DNA of 64,000 bases from NCBI RefSeq assembly GCF_900215485.1, contig NZ_OCMZ01000001.1, forward strand, positions 806,001 through 870,000, given 5' to 3'. Origin of the DNA: Nitrosovibrio sp. Nv4. GTDB taxonomy: Bacteria > Pseudomonadota > Gammaproteobacteria > Burkholderiales > Nitrosomonadaceae. Each line of letters begins with the position of its first letter. Position 1 is the first letter of the stretch. Made by a program: the position numbers and the translations under genes. Under the pieces are notes generated by a model. That model saw only the letters and a list, made by a program, of their open reading frames with translations, had not been told where the DNA came from and did no database searches. Shown one piece after another: positions 8,520 through 17,832 of this stretch.

Positions 8520-9794
8520 ATGAAAAAGAAACTGATTGCACTGGCTGCTGCTGGTGCACTCGCGGCCCCGGTGGTTGCATCCGCTCAGGGGACAAACGTC
8601 ACGATTTTTGGTCGGGTGCAAGCTGAATACAGTCTCGTCGACTTTGCCGGCCAACCCAGTCAGGGAGCGCTTCAGGACAATTCCCGCTCGTCGCGTTGGG
8701 GTCTGCATATCACCGAGGATCTGGGCAATGGATTCAAGGCAAACGCCCGCCTGGAAATGGGTTTGAACGCGGGTTCCGGTTCGGCCACCACGCCGCGTGA
8801 GCAATGGGTCGGTCTTTCCAGCAATCATTGGGGCGATGTCAAATTCGGCCGCGTTCAGTCGCCGTTCAAGGATTTCGCCGGCGGTATGACAATTGATCCG
8901 TTTGCCTATACGACCCTCCAAGCCAACGGCGCCGGCGGTACGATGTCTGGTGGCGCAAACGGTCTGGGTTCAGGTGCAAACGGTTTTGTCAACAGCGCCA
9001 TCCGTTATGACTCCGCGAGCATAGAAGGCTTCTCCTTTGCCGCGCTGCTTATGCCTGGTGATGCGAATAGCCTTGACCCTCTCCAATCCGGAATGATAGG
9101 TGGCATTTCTGGCGCCGGTAACTGGCTTCCTGGGGGACTGGGTGGGCACGGCAACACCGGAGGTAGAAACGGTGAGTTCGACGGTCAGGCCGCTGCAAAG
9201 TATCACGCCGATTTCATGGGCATGGGATTTGACATATTCGGCGGTTACTCCAGGGACAATGCCAACAACATACAGAAAAGCATAGGCCTGAGAACAGAAG
9301 AAGTATGGCGGGTTGGCGCTACATGGGCCTGGGAAAACTTCAAGCTCAGCGGCCAGTACGAAGATATCAACAACGCAATTGGGTCCGCGACATGTACCAC
9401 CGCTGCTGCCCTTGTGGCCAACCCACTTGATGCCGGCGCATCTTCAGGACAATGCAACTCCGCGATGAACTGGGGCGGTGACGGCAACATTTGGCACGCT
9501 GGCGCCCAGTACAGATGGGGCAACACCACCCTGGTGGCGCAAGGCGGCATGACCAAAGCCCACGCAGGCGGTGTCAACGCGGCGGCAGCGCGCAAAGCTG
9601 ATAGCTTTACAGTTGGCGCGATCCACAATCTGAGCAAGCGCACGAGCATTTTTGGTGGTTATCAGCATGTTTACATAACCAACCCCAACGGCGCAGCTGC
9701 AAATGATCTGGGCGGTGCTGTTAGCTACATTCAGCCAGCCTATGCAACCGGCAACCGTTCCACCTACACGATCGGTGTCCGTCACAACTTTTAA
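8520..9794 (+). CDS. Outer-membrane porin (Gram-negative general porin type)
   Basis: A 424-residue porin. The signal peptide MKKKLIALAAAGALAAPVVASA is cut before Gln-Gly. The mature part begins with a strand typical of betaproteobacterial porins (TNVTIFGRVQAEY), is rich in Gly, Asn and aromatic residues in alternating pattern, and ends in VGVRHNF-type beta-signal with C-terminal Phe. These proteins form trimeric beta-barrel channels for small solutes in the outer membrane. A longer in-frame extension upstream to 8148 overlaps trpC and is not used; AAAGGAG precedes the chosen ATG. The gene ends in a strong terminator, so it is probably monocistronic and highly expressed. Confidence 0.93.
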   Translation: MKKKLIALAAAGALAAPVVASAQGTNVTIFGRVQAEYSLVDFAGQPSQGALQDNSRSSRWGLHITEDLGNGFKANARLEMGLNAGSGSATTPREQWVGLSSNHWGDVKFGRVQSPFKDFAGGMTIDPFAYTTLQANGAGGTMSGGANGLGSGANGFVNSAIRYDSASIEGFSFAALLMPGDANSLDPLQSGMIGGISGAGNWLPGGLGGHGNTGGRNGEFDGQAAAKYHADFMGMGFDIFGGYSRDNANNIQKSIGLRTEEVWRVGATWAWENFKLSGQYEDINNAIGSATCTTAAALVANPLDAGASSGQCNSAMNWGGDGNIWHAGAQYRWGNTTLVAQGGMTKAHAGGVNAAAARKADSFTVGAIHNLSKRTSIFGGYQHVYITNPNGAAANDLGGAVSYIQPAYATGNRSTYTIGVRHNF

Positions 9795-9813
9795 TTGAGT
9801 CAAATCAGTTGAG

Positions 9814-9842
9814 AATGGGGCGCTCAGGCGCCCCATTTTTTT
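9814..9842 (+). terminator. Rho-independent terminator after the porin
   Basis: A perfect 10-bp stem (AATGGGGCGC with GCGCCCCATT) around a TCAG loop, followed by a T run. It lies 20 bases after the porin stop. Confidence 0.93.
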
Positions 9843-10260
9843 ACGTTTTTTGCAGAAAAATAGAAATGCACAATGTCGCTCTCGGCCGCGCGTGGCTTGG
9901 ATTAGAGAGGTTCTTAACCTTGAAAAAGTTGTGTGTTTAGTTTATGAAATATACGTGCTAATATACTGACGCAAAACGAGGGAATCGACCTGACCCGTAC
10001 CGATAGAACGGCACGATAGGTGAAAATCCAGATTCCGGCTGCCGGCAGTGCTTATGTAATTTGAGAATGCGTAAGGAACTGCAGTGTTTCGCCCATTTTC
10101 ACTTACGAGAGCCCAGTGGAATGGCATCTTCGAAGAAGCATCTTCGAGAATAAAGAAGGTGTCGGGCCTATCGAGCCTAGGTTAAAAATAACAGGAAAAA
10201 TTCGCACCGTTATCGTCTGCGAACCAGTCAGTCTATTGAAGTTTTTTGGAGGGTTTGTTC
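9843..10260 (+). other. Long leader region upstream of hpnH
   Basis: About 420 bases without a convincing gene. It contains GGTGAAAATCC at 10019-10029, preceded by GGGAA (9980-9984) and followed by a GC-rich self-complementary stretch (10033-10050) ending in CAGTG. This order partly resembles the core of cobalamin riboswitches, but spacing and the last conserved boxes do not fit well. A 10-base direct repeat, GCATCTTCGA, lies at 10124-10133 and 10138-10147. A GGAGGG ribosome binding site (10248-10253) lies seven bases before the hpnH ATG. Confidence 0.4.
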
Positions 10261-11367
10261 ATGGGAGTTCCTATACGTCAACAGATAGCTGTAGGTACTT
10301 ATCTGCTCAAGCAAAAGCTGAAAGGGGTAAAAAAATATCCTATGGTTCTTATGCTGGAGCCTTTGTTTCGTTGTAATCTGGCCTGCGCAGGCTGCGGTAA
10401 AATTGATTATCCCGATCACGTTCTTGACCAGCGCCTTTCGGTCGAACAATGCATGGAGGCTGTTGATGAGTGTGGGGCGCCGATGGTATCCATTCCCGGC
10501 GGCGAACCGCTGATACACAAGGAAATGCCGGAAATCGTTGCGGGTATCGTTGCGCGGAAGAAGTATGTTTACCTGTGTACGAATGCGCTTCTGTTGAAGA
10601 AAAAGATTGGCGACTATACGCCATCTCCTTATCTGACCTTTTCCATCCATCTGGATGGCCTGAAAGAGAGGCATGATGCGTCCGTTGCCCAAGATGGAGT
10701 TTTTGACCGGGCGGTGGAGGCTATAAAACTGGCGGTAGCTAAAGGGTTCAGGGTCACGGTAAACTGTACCCTGTTTCAAGGTGAGACTCCGGAGGATGTT
10801 GCGGAATTTCTGGATTATGCGATGGAGTTGGGTATCGAGGGCGCAACCATTGCACCGGGATTCAGCTATGAACGGGCTCCGAAGCAGGATATCTTCATCA
10901 AGGGGAAAGATACCAAGAACTTGTTTCGGGGTATTTTCAAGATCGGCAAGACGCGCAATTGGAAATTGAATCATTCCTCGCTTTATCTTGATTTTCTTGC
11001 AGGCAACCAGAATTATCAGTGCACACCTTGGGGTAATCCAACGCGGAACGTGTTTGGATGGCAAAAACCCTGCTATTTATTACCGGATGAAGGATATGCG
11101 TCCAGTTTTCAGGAATTGCTGGATGACACGCCGTGGGATAAGTACGGTAACAGCAGTAATCCAAAATGCGCTCAGTGCATGGCGCACTGCGGCTATGAGG
11201 CGACCGCCGTTGAAGATATGTTACAGCACCCCGTGAAAGCGTTGCTCACTTCTATCAGGGGCCCGAAAACAACGGGTCCCATGGTAGCCGAGCCGGCGCC
11301 CAAATGGGCAGCGGAAAAACCGAAGCTTCCAAAAACACTCGCCGGAATTCCTGTCAAGGTCGAGTGA
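10261..11367 (+). CDS. hpnH: Adenosyl-hopene transferase, radical SAM
   Basis: A 368-residue radical SAM enzyme of the HpnH family. The [4Fe-4S] cluster Cys38-x3-Cys42-x2-Cys45 lies in FRCNLACAGCGK, with GGEP at the SAM-binding position. A C-terminal SPASM-like Cys-rich segment (CAQCMAHCGYE) follows. HpnH adds the adenosyl radical of SAM to diploptene, the first step of the extended hopanoid side chain. The ATG at 10261 is chosen because GGAGGG lies seven bases upstream; a TTG at 10246 would include that site. hpnM, hpnN, shc and hpnG follow in the same direction. Confidence 0.95.
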   Translation: MGVPIRQQIAVGTYLLKQKLKGVKKYPMVLMLEPLFRCNLACAGCGKIDYPDHVLDQRLSVEQCMEAVDECGAPMVSIPGGEPLIHKEMPEIVAGIVARKKYVYLCTNALLLKKKIGDYTPSPYLTFSIHLDGLKERHDASVAQDGVFDRAVEAIKLAVAKGFRVTVNCTLFQGETPEDVAEFLDYAMELGIEGATIAPGFSYERAPKQDIFIKGKDTKNLFRGIFKIGKTRNWKLNHSSLYLDFLAGNQNYQCTPWGNPTRNVFGWQKPCYLLPDEGYASSFQELLDDTPWDKYGNSSNPKCAQCMAHCGYEATAVEDMLQHPVKALLTSIRGPKTTGPMVAEPAPKWAAEKPKLPKTLAGIPVKVE

Positions 11368-11465
11368 TAAACAGCGCAAACAGTCATGCCATCAAAGCGC
11401 GCCGGTACAGTAGTTCGCCGCAGGCTTTGATGGCAGTTAGCGCACTTGCTATAAAGGCTGTCAAT

Positions 11466-12095
11466 ATGAAAGTCCTGCGCGCGATCAAATCTGTATTGCA
11501 ACTTCAGATAGCGGTGGTCATGCTTCTGATCATGTCGCCCTCCTCGGCGGAAACGCAGGATGCGGCCGAACCTCAGCAGGTTGTAAACCGCCTGCACGAA
11601 GCCTTGATCAAGGCGATGCGCGAGGGCGCGAAACTCGGGTATCAAGGGCGCTACGAGTTGCTGGCTCCTGTTGTTGATCAAACCCACGACCTTGATTTTA
11701 TTGCCCGGACCGCATTAGGAGCCAACTGGTCTCAACTGGACGCCAAGCAACAGCGCACTTTTACGGAAGTTTTTCGGAAGCTCAGCATTGGCACTTACGC
11801 GGGTTGGTTTAAAAGTCACGAGGGTGAGCGTTTCGAATTTCTGGAGCAACAATCCATGCCGCGGGATCAGGTGATGGTCCGTACCAGGCTGGTTCAATCG
11901 AGTGGCGAACCTGTACGTTTCGACTACATCCTGCGGAAGGGTAACGATGGCTGGCGCATCGTCAATGTCCTGGCCGACGGTGTCAGCGATCTTGCGCTGA
12001 AACGCGTCGAATATCGCGCCATCCTTCAGCGCGACGGCTTCCCCACGCTCATCGACATGCTCAAGAAAAAGATCCTCCTGACTGAACAGGATTAA
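11466..12095 (+). CDS. hpnM: HpnM, MlaC/Ttg2D-family periplasmic lipid-binding protein
   Basis: A 209-residue secreted protein with an N-terminal hydrophobic signal (about residues 12-30, cleavage near SSA). The rest is a MlaC-like fold: a helical N-terminal half with RYELLAPVVDQTHDLDFIA and a C-terminal beta part with VRFDYILRKGNDGWRIVNVLADGVSDL, which is a hallmark of the family. MlaC-type proteins carry lipid across the periplasm. Its position between hpnH and hpnN fits the HpnM name used for hopanoid loci, where it is thought to work with HpnN. The in-frame stretch before 11466 overlaps hpnH and is not used. Confidence 0.9.
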   Translation: MKVLRAIKSVLQLQIAVVMLLIMSPSSAETQDAAEPQQVVNRLHEALIKAMREGAKLGYQGRYELLAPVVDQTHDLDFIARTALGANWSQLDAKQQRTFTEVFRKLSIGTYAGWFKSHEGERFEFLEQQSMPRDQVMVRTRLVQSSGEPVRFDYILRKGNDGWRIVNVLADGVSDLALKRVEYRAILQRDGFPTLIDMLKKKILLTEQD

Positions 12096-12144
12096 ACACC
12101 TGGGCAGCGCGGGGGATCGATCGCTCCAAATTGCTTCCTGAAGC

Positions 12145-14802
12145 ATGACCACATCAAACAAAGCTTCCCATAGCCGCATCTACGACCTCTTCGCGCGCTG
12201 GTCCACCATTTCCTATCGTTACGGCGGCTGGGTTCTTCTCATAGCGCTGCTGGTAGCCGTGGCAAGCGGCATATATGTTTCGCGCAATCTGGGTATGAAT
12301 ACCGATACCACAGAGATGCTCTCGGAGCACTTGCCGTTTCGCGTCAATATGAAGCATTACAATGAAACGTTTCCGCAGGATATGGAAACGCTGCTGATAG
12401 TGCTGGATGCTCCCACACCAGAGCAGGCTCGCATGGCGACAGAACGTCTCGCTGCGCGGCTAAAAAAGGATACCGCGAATTTTCATGATGTCTATGCTCC
12501 CAATGCCGGCGATTTTTTTGAGCGCAATGGCTTGCTCTACGAAAGTGTTCCGGAGCTGGAACAGATCACTGACCGACTCGCCGCTGCACAGCCGCTGATC
12601 GCGCATATTGCCCAGGAACCCACCTTGACGGCTTTTGCCGATGTGCTGACGCGGGCGGTGGAGGAGTTGCATAAGGGACGCAGCATGGAGCTGCGACCGG
12701 TGTTAAGCGGGATAAGCGCGACGTTGGACGCACGGCTCCGCGAATCGCCCAGGGCGTTATCCTGGCAATCACTGTTCAATGCCGAGCCACAGAAAAGCAA
12801 GTACCAGGAGCTGATCGTAGTAAAACCGAGGCTTGATTACAGTCAACTATTCCCGGCAGAACAATCCATAGCAGCCCTGCATGCTGCCGCAAAAGACGTC
12901 GGGGTGACGGGGGAAAGCCCGGTTCGATTGCGAATTACCGGGGAAGTAGCGTTGGCAGAAGAGGAACTCAACACTTCGCTGCGCGGCATGGAGTACGCGG
13001 GAATAATCACGTTCGTAATGGTGGTGGTGGTGCTCTATTTTGCAATGCGGACCCCCGGACTAATACTCAACGTACTCGTCTGCCTGACATTGGGCCTGAT
13101 CCTCACTGCGGCGTTTGCCACTGTCGCCGTGGGTCACCTGAATATAATTTCCATCGCCTTTGCGGTCCTATACATCGGTTTGGGTGCGGACTTTGCTATC
13201 CATTTTCTGCTGCGGTACCGTGAAATTCTGGAAAATGGCGCTCAGCCAGTCGAGGCAATGAAGATATCCGGAGGCGATGCCGGGGCCGCACTGACGGCGT
13301 GCACAATTACCAATGCCATCGGCTTCTACGCATTCATGCCTACGGACTATAGCGGGGTAGCGGAGTTGGGAATCATCTCCGGTACCGGCATGATCATCAG
13401 TCTGCTTGTTACGCTTACCGTAGGCCCTGCCCTGTTGCGCTACCTGCCAAGACGGCTGCCAGCGAAATCGACTGCAAAAGCCTCCGTGGGCAGAGTGCTC
13501 GAGCTATCGTTGAAGTGGCACAAGGTCACCTACGCCCTAACCTTGGTCGCTTCGGTTGCCGCACTTGCAATATTGCCTCAGGTAACGTTTGATTACAATT
13601 TGCTGAATATGCAGGATCCACAGGGAGAAGCAGTAAAGACTTTTCGGGAACTGCTTGCGGAAGCTGATCATTCCCCCTGGCACGCAACCGCACTGGCCAA
13701 CGATCGTAAGGAAGCAGAACGTCTGGCTCAGCAGCTGACCAAGCTCCCTGAAGTGAAAAATGTAGTCACGATCCTCGATTTCGTGCCGGCGGAGCAGGAG
13801 GAGAAACTCCAGCTTATCGAGGAAATGGCGCTTACGATGGGACCGATTACCTTTTCAAGCCAGGCTGCGGGAAAGGGCGATGAAATCCCGGTGCAGCAGC
13901 GTAACGCATTGGAGGCGCTGGCTGTTGCATTAGACCGATTTATTGCCGAGCGTCCCGATCACCCTGCTTCGGCAACCGCCCGTGAGCTAAAATCGTCCCT
14001 TGCTGCACTGTTTGCCCGGCTCGACGGCGCCAGCCTCGACGAGAGGCGCAGCCTGCTCAATTCGGTGGAAAACGATCTGCTCGCGACGCTGCCTTCCGCT
14101 TTGCAGAGCCTGCGCACCGCTACTGAAGCGACTCCATTTGGTCAGCAGGATTTGCCGACATCTTTAGCCAGCCGGTGGCGCAGCCGGTCAGGTGACTATC
14201 GATTGGTCATCTATCCAGCAGAAGATCTCAACGACAACGATGCACTCAGGCGTTTTGTGCGGGCAGTGCAGCAAGAGGCGCCGAACGCCACCGGCGCACC
14301 CATGGTGAGCCTTGAGGCAGGCGAGGCAGTGGTGCAGGCATTCGTTCAGGCGTTCCTGCTGGCACTGGTCGGGATTATCATAGCGTTGTTGATAATATTG
14401 CGTAGCGTGAAGTATACCTTGCTGGTTCTGCTCCCACTTTTGCTGTCCAGTTTGTTCACTGCCACATTCACCGTCCTATTGAACGTACCGTTCAACTTTG
14501 CCAATATTATCGCCCTGCCGCTTCTGCTGGGTCTGGGTATCGACAGCAGCCTGCACATGGTGCACCGAAGTTTGAATAAGGAGCTGGTGAGCGAAATTCT
14601 GATTCACACCAGTACTGCGCGCGCCATTTTTTACAGCGCTTTGACTGCCCTGGTTGATTTCGCAAGTCTCATGTTTTCATCGCACCGGGGTACTGCCAGT
14701 ATGGGAATAATGCTTACTGTGGGGCTCACTTTTACGCTCATCTGCACTCTGGTGATACTGCCCACATTGCTGCGTCCTCCGGCTCAGCGTGCAGAGGCGT
14801 GA
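12145..14802 (+). CDS. hpnN: Hopanoid transporter HpnN, RND/MMPL superfamily
   Basis: An 885-residue RND protein with the double-repeat plan: a membrane helix at about residues 27-46, a large periplasmic loop, five or so helices from about 290 to 440, a second helix near 460, a second periplasmic loop, and helices from about 735 to the end. GLGADFAIHFLLRYRE and its partner GLGIDSSLHMVHR in the two membrane bundles are typical of the MMPL type. HpnN of Rhodopseudomonas is known to move hopanoids from the inner to the outer membrane. Here it follows hpnM and precedes an MlaA-like lipoprotein gene. Confidence 0.93.
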   Translation: MTTSNKASHSRIYDLFARWSTISYRYGGWVLLIALLVAVASGIYVSRNLGMNTDTTEMLSEHLPFRVNMKHYNETFPQDMETLLIVLDAPTPEQARMATERLAARLKKDTANFHDVYAPNAGDFFERNGLLYESVPELEQITDRLAAAQPLIAHIAQEPTLTAFADVLTRAVEELHKGRSMELRPVLSGISATLDARLRESPRALSWQSLFNAEPQKSKYQELIVVKPRLDYSQLFPAEQSIAALHAAAKDVGVTGESPVRLRITGEVALAEEELNTSLRGMEYAGIITFVMVVVVLYFAMRTPGLILNVLVCLTLGLILTAAFATVAVGHLNIISIAFAVLYIGLGADFAIHFLLRYREILENGAQPVEAMKISGGDAGAALTACTITNAIGFYAFMPTDYSGVAELGIISGTGMIISLLVTLTVGPALLRYLPRRLPAKSTAKASVGRVLELSLKWHKVTYALTLVASVAALAILPQVTFDYNLLNMQDPQGEAVKTFRELLAEADHSPWHATALANDRKEAERLAQQLTKLPEVKNVVTILDFVPAEQEEKLQLIEEMALTMGPITFSSQAAGKGDEIPVQQRNALEALAVALDRFIAERPDHPASATARELKSSLAALFARLDGASLDERRSLLNSVENDLLATLPSALQSLRTATEATPFGQQDLPTSLASRWRSRSGDYRLVIYPAEDLNDNDALRRFVRAVQQEAPNATGAPMVSLEAGEAVVQAFVQAFLLALVGIIIALLIILRSVKYTLLVLLPLLLSSLFTATFTVLLNVPFNFANIIALPLLLGLGIDSSLHMVHRSLNKELVSEILIHTSTARAIFYSALTALVDFASLMFSSHRGTASMGIMLTVGLTFTLICTLVILPTLLRPPAQRAEA

Positions 14803-14935
14803 TCGTCCGATAACTATGTCTAGTTGGGTAATTATTGTTTATACTTCGCACCTTCTAATGGTTTAATCGCATCGAGAAATACCATAAATCTCGGAGTGCT
14901 CCAGAACTAACAAGATTGGCTGCTTCCTACTGATC

Positions 14936-15715
14936 ATGACGCATAGCCGGACAACCGCCCTACCGCTAGTATGCGCATTACTGTTTACCGGTTGCGCCAC
15001 CACGCATCCAAACGAAGCAAGCATAGATCCGGTAGATCCCAATGAAGAGACCAATCGCAAATTCTATAACTTTACGGATGTAATCGACCGGAATGTTCTG
15101 GCGCCGGTTGCCGATGTTTATATAAAGTATGTGCCTGACCCGATGCAGCGTTCGATTGGAAACTTTTATGACAACCTTGCATACCCGAACGTTATTCTGA
15201 ACGATTTTTTACAAGGCAAGGTAAGGCAGGGCTTCCAGGATAGTTTGCGATTTGTCGTCAATTCGACAGTTGGTCTGGGTGGATTATTTGATATGGCCGC
15301 GCCCATGGGCTTGCCGCAGCATGACGAAGACTTTGGGCAGACATTGGGTGTTTGGGGAGTTAACACGGGGTCTTATCTTTTTGTCCCTCTGATCGGTCCC
15401 AGCACCTACCGGGATGCGCCAGGTATTCCCGTAAGTGTTTTCAGCAATCTTTTGTTTTATGCCGGCACCGTTGCCAGCACAGCAATTGTCGGTCCGGTCA
15501 CGGTTTTAAGCATTATTGACAAGCGCGCCAGGTTATCAGGTCCCATGCGCGTTCGTGACCAGGCGGCCCTGGATCCTTATCTGTTTGTCCGCGAGGGATT
15601 TTTGCAACAGCGCAAGCATTTGATCTATGACGGGGATCCCCCGCCCGAGACCTACGACGATCCACTGTTCGACGATACCGTACGGAATGAGGCCGTAGCC
15701 GAGCCGCTACGCTGA
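14936..15715 (+). CDS. mlaA: MlaA/VacJ-family outer-membrane lipoprotein
   Basis: A 259-residue lipoprotein: signal ending in LLFTGC (lipobox Cys at residue 20), then DPNEETNRKFYNFTDVIDRNVLAPVADVY, split here by the family's DPxE-xxNR motif, and later FGQTLGVWGVNTGSYLFVPLIGPST. These segments define the VacJ/MlaA family. MlaA forms a ring in the outer membrane that takes phospholipid from the outer leaflet and passes it to MlaC. The gene lies between hpnN and shc, so here it may serve hopanoid rather than phospholipid traffic; that is inference. The gap to hpnN is 133 bases, so it may also have its own promoter. Confidence 0.92.
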   Translation: MTHSRTTALPLVCALLFTGCATTHPNEASIDPVDPNEETNRKFYNFTDVIDRNVLAPVADVYIKYVPDPMQRSIGNFYDNLAYPNVILNDFLQGKVRQGFQDSLRFVVNSTVGLGGLFDMAAPMGLPQHDEDFGQTLGVWGVNTGSYLFVPLIGPSTYRDAPGIPVSVFSNLLFYAGTVASTAIVGPVTVLSIIDKRARLSGPMRVRDQAALDPYLFVREGFLQQRKHLIYDGDPPPETYDDPLFDDTVRNEAVAEPLR

Positions 15716-15879
15716 CGCTCTATTTGCGAATGGCGCGCTCATATCCGAAGGTCACAAATACTCGCGTCATCAAATGCATTTAAACCGGCTCATGCAAAAA
15801 AAAGCTATTTCTGCAATTACTTTCACGCCAACCAGCTGGGTTTATTCCGATCCCGCCGGAAGGCAATTCAGGTAAAAAT

Positions 15880-17832
15880 ATGAACAGATTTGGAGGTGCC
15901 GCCAGATTGTCTTCCCGAGATCGACATCAGAATTCAACTATTACAACAACAACACCCCTGGAAGATGGATTGGCCGCGGCGCGTAATGCACTGCTGTCCC
16001 AGCAGAAAGAGGATGGTCATTGGTGTTTTCCGCTGGAGGCGGACTGCACGATCCCAGCCGAGTATGTGCTGATGATGCACTTCATGGATGATATCGATGT
16101 CGATCTGGAAGTCAGGCTTGCCCGGTTTATCCGTGAAAAGCAGGATCCAGCGCATGGCGGCTGGCCGTTGTACTACGGCGGCGAGTTTGACCTGAGCTGT
16201 ACGATCAAGGCTTATTACGCCCTGAAAATCGTCGGCGATTCGCCGGATGCGCCGCACATGAAGCGCGCGCGCGCAGCCGTTTTGAAACACGGGGGCGCGG
16301 CCCGGGCAAATGTTTTCACGCGGATATTGCTCGCGATGTATGGGCAGCTTCCGTGGCGCGGCGTTCCATTTGTACCGGTGGAAATCATTCTGTTGCCCCG
16401 GTGGTTTCCTTTCCATCTGAGCAAGGTGGCATACTGGTCTCGCACCGTCACGATACCGCTATCCATTCTATGCAGCTTGAAAGCCCATGCGGCAAACCCG
16501 CGCAAGGTTCACATCCGCGAACTGTTTACAGTGTCTCCGGAGGAAGAACGGAACTACTTTCCGGTGCGCACCAGTCTCAACCGCCTGTTTCTGGTGCTGG
16601 AGCGAACCGCTTCGCTATTCGAGTCGTTCATTCCACACGCGCTGCGCCGCGTTGCGCTACGCCGTGCCGAACGCTGGATAGTGGAGCGGCTCAACGGCGA
16701 TTCCGGCCTTGGAGGTATATTCCCCGCCATTGTAAATGCCGGTGAGGCACTGGCGTTGCTGGGCTATCCTTATGAGCATCCTTACCGGGAGCAGTGCCGC
16801 CAGGCGCTGCGGGGACTGCTGGTAGACGAAGGTGAGCGCGTCTGGTGTCAGCCTTGCGTATCGCCGGTATGGGATACCGTTCTGACATGTCTCGCCATCC
16901 AGGAGGACGTCGCTACCGATCAGAAGCCCATCCGGAAGGCGCTTGACTGGCTCATCCCCAGCCAGATACTCGACGCGCCGGCGGACTGGCAGGAAGAACA
17001 TCCTGACTTGCCGGGGGGAGGCTGGGCCTTCCAGTACGCCAATCCCCATTACCCGGATCTTGACGACACCGCTGCGGTGGCCTGGGCCCTGCATCAGGCA
17101 GACCCTCACGCTTACCGCGAAAGCATAGTCCGCGCTGCGGACTGGCTGGCCGGCATGCAATCCCGCAACGGCGGTTTTGCAGCTTTCGATACCAACAATA
17201 CTTATTACTATCTCAACGAAATTCCATTTGCCGATCATGGCGCTTTGCTCGATCCGCCTACCAGCGACGTGACCGCCCGTTGCACCGGCTTTCTCGCTTT
17301 ATATGGCGAGTCCAGGCATAGGGATGTCGTGGAGCGAGGTCTGACTTATCTATTCCGCGAGCAGGAATCCAGTGGCGCCTGGTTCGGTCGCTGGGGAAGC
17401 AATTACATTTACGGCACCTGGTCCGTGCTGGAGGCCTTCCGCCTGGCTCGCGTAGATACCGGTCACCTCGCCATTCGGCGGGCGATCCAATGGCTAAAGT
17501 CGGTGCAGCGCGATGACGGGGGTTGGGGCGAAAGCAATGACAGTTATGCCGAACCTCAGAAGGCCGGCCGGTTTGAAAGGAGCACATCTTTCCAAACGGC
17601 TTGGGCGCTGCTGGGTTTGATGGCAGTAGGAGAAGAGCATAGTCAGGAAGTGCATCGGGGGATCGAGTACCTGTTGCGCGAGCAAAGTGGTGACGGGCTC
17701 TGGTATGAGCCTTGGTTTACCGCCCCCGGTTTCCCGAGGGTTTTCTATCTGAAATATTACGGCTATTCGAAGTATTTCCCACTGTGGGCCTTGACCAGAT
17801 TCCATGCGTTGAGCCGGAAGATTTCTGCGTGA
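15880..17832 (+). CDS. shc: Squalene-hopene cyclase
   Basis: A 650-residue triterpene cyclase that folds squalene into hopene and diplopterol at the inner membrane. The catalytic DxDDTA motif appears as DLDDTA at residues 393-398. Several QW repeats are visible, including QKEDGHW near the N-terminus, QSRNGGFAAF, QESSGAWFGRW, QRDDGGWGES and QSGDGLWYEPW. The length matches bacterial Shc enzymes. Its stop overlaps the start of hpnG by four bases (GTGA). A 164-base gap separates it from the mlaA-like gene. Confidence 0.97.
   Translation: MNRFGGAARLSSRDRHQNSTITTTTPLEDGLAAARNALLSQQKEDGHWCFPLEADCTIPAEYVLMMHFMDDIDVDLEVRLARFIREKQDPAHGGWPLYYGGEFDLSCTIKAYYALKIVGDSPDAPHMKRARAAVLKHGGAARANVFTRILLAMYGQLPWRGVPFVPVEIILLPRWFPFHLSKVAYWSRTVTIPLSILCSLKAHAANPRKVHIRELFTVSPEEERNYFPVRTSLNRLFLVLERTASLFESFIPHALRRVALRRAERWIVERLNGDSGLGGIFPAIVNAGEALALLGYPYEHPYREQCRQALRGLLVDEGERVWCQPCVSPVWDTVLTCLAIQEDVATDQKPIRKALDWLIPSQILDAPADWQEEHPDLPGGGWAFQYANPHYPDLDDTAAVAWALHQADPHAYRESIVRAADWLAGMQSRNGGFAAFDTNNTYYYLNEIPFADHGALLDPPTSDVTARCTGFLALYGESRHRDVVERGLTYLFREQESSGAWFGRWGSNYIYGTWSVLEAFRLARVDTGHLAIRRAIQWLKSVQRDDGGWGESNDSYAEPQKAGRFERSTSFQTAWALLGLMAVGEEHSQEVHRGIEYLLREQSGDGLWYEPWFTAPGFPRVFYLKYYGYSKYFPLWALTRFHALSRKISA

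Noticed and set aside
9942-10127. 61-codon minus-strand frame in the hpnH leader
   Set aside because: No family features or ribosome binding site; overlaps the structured-looking region.
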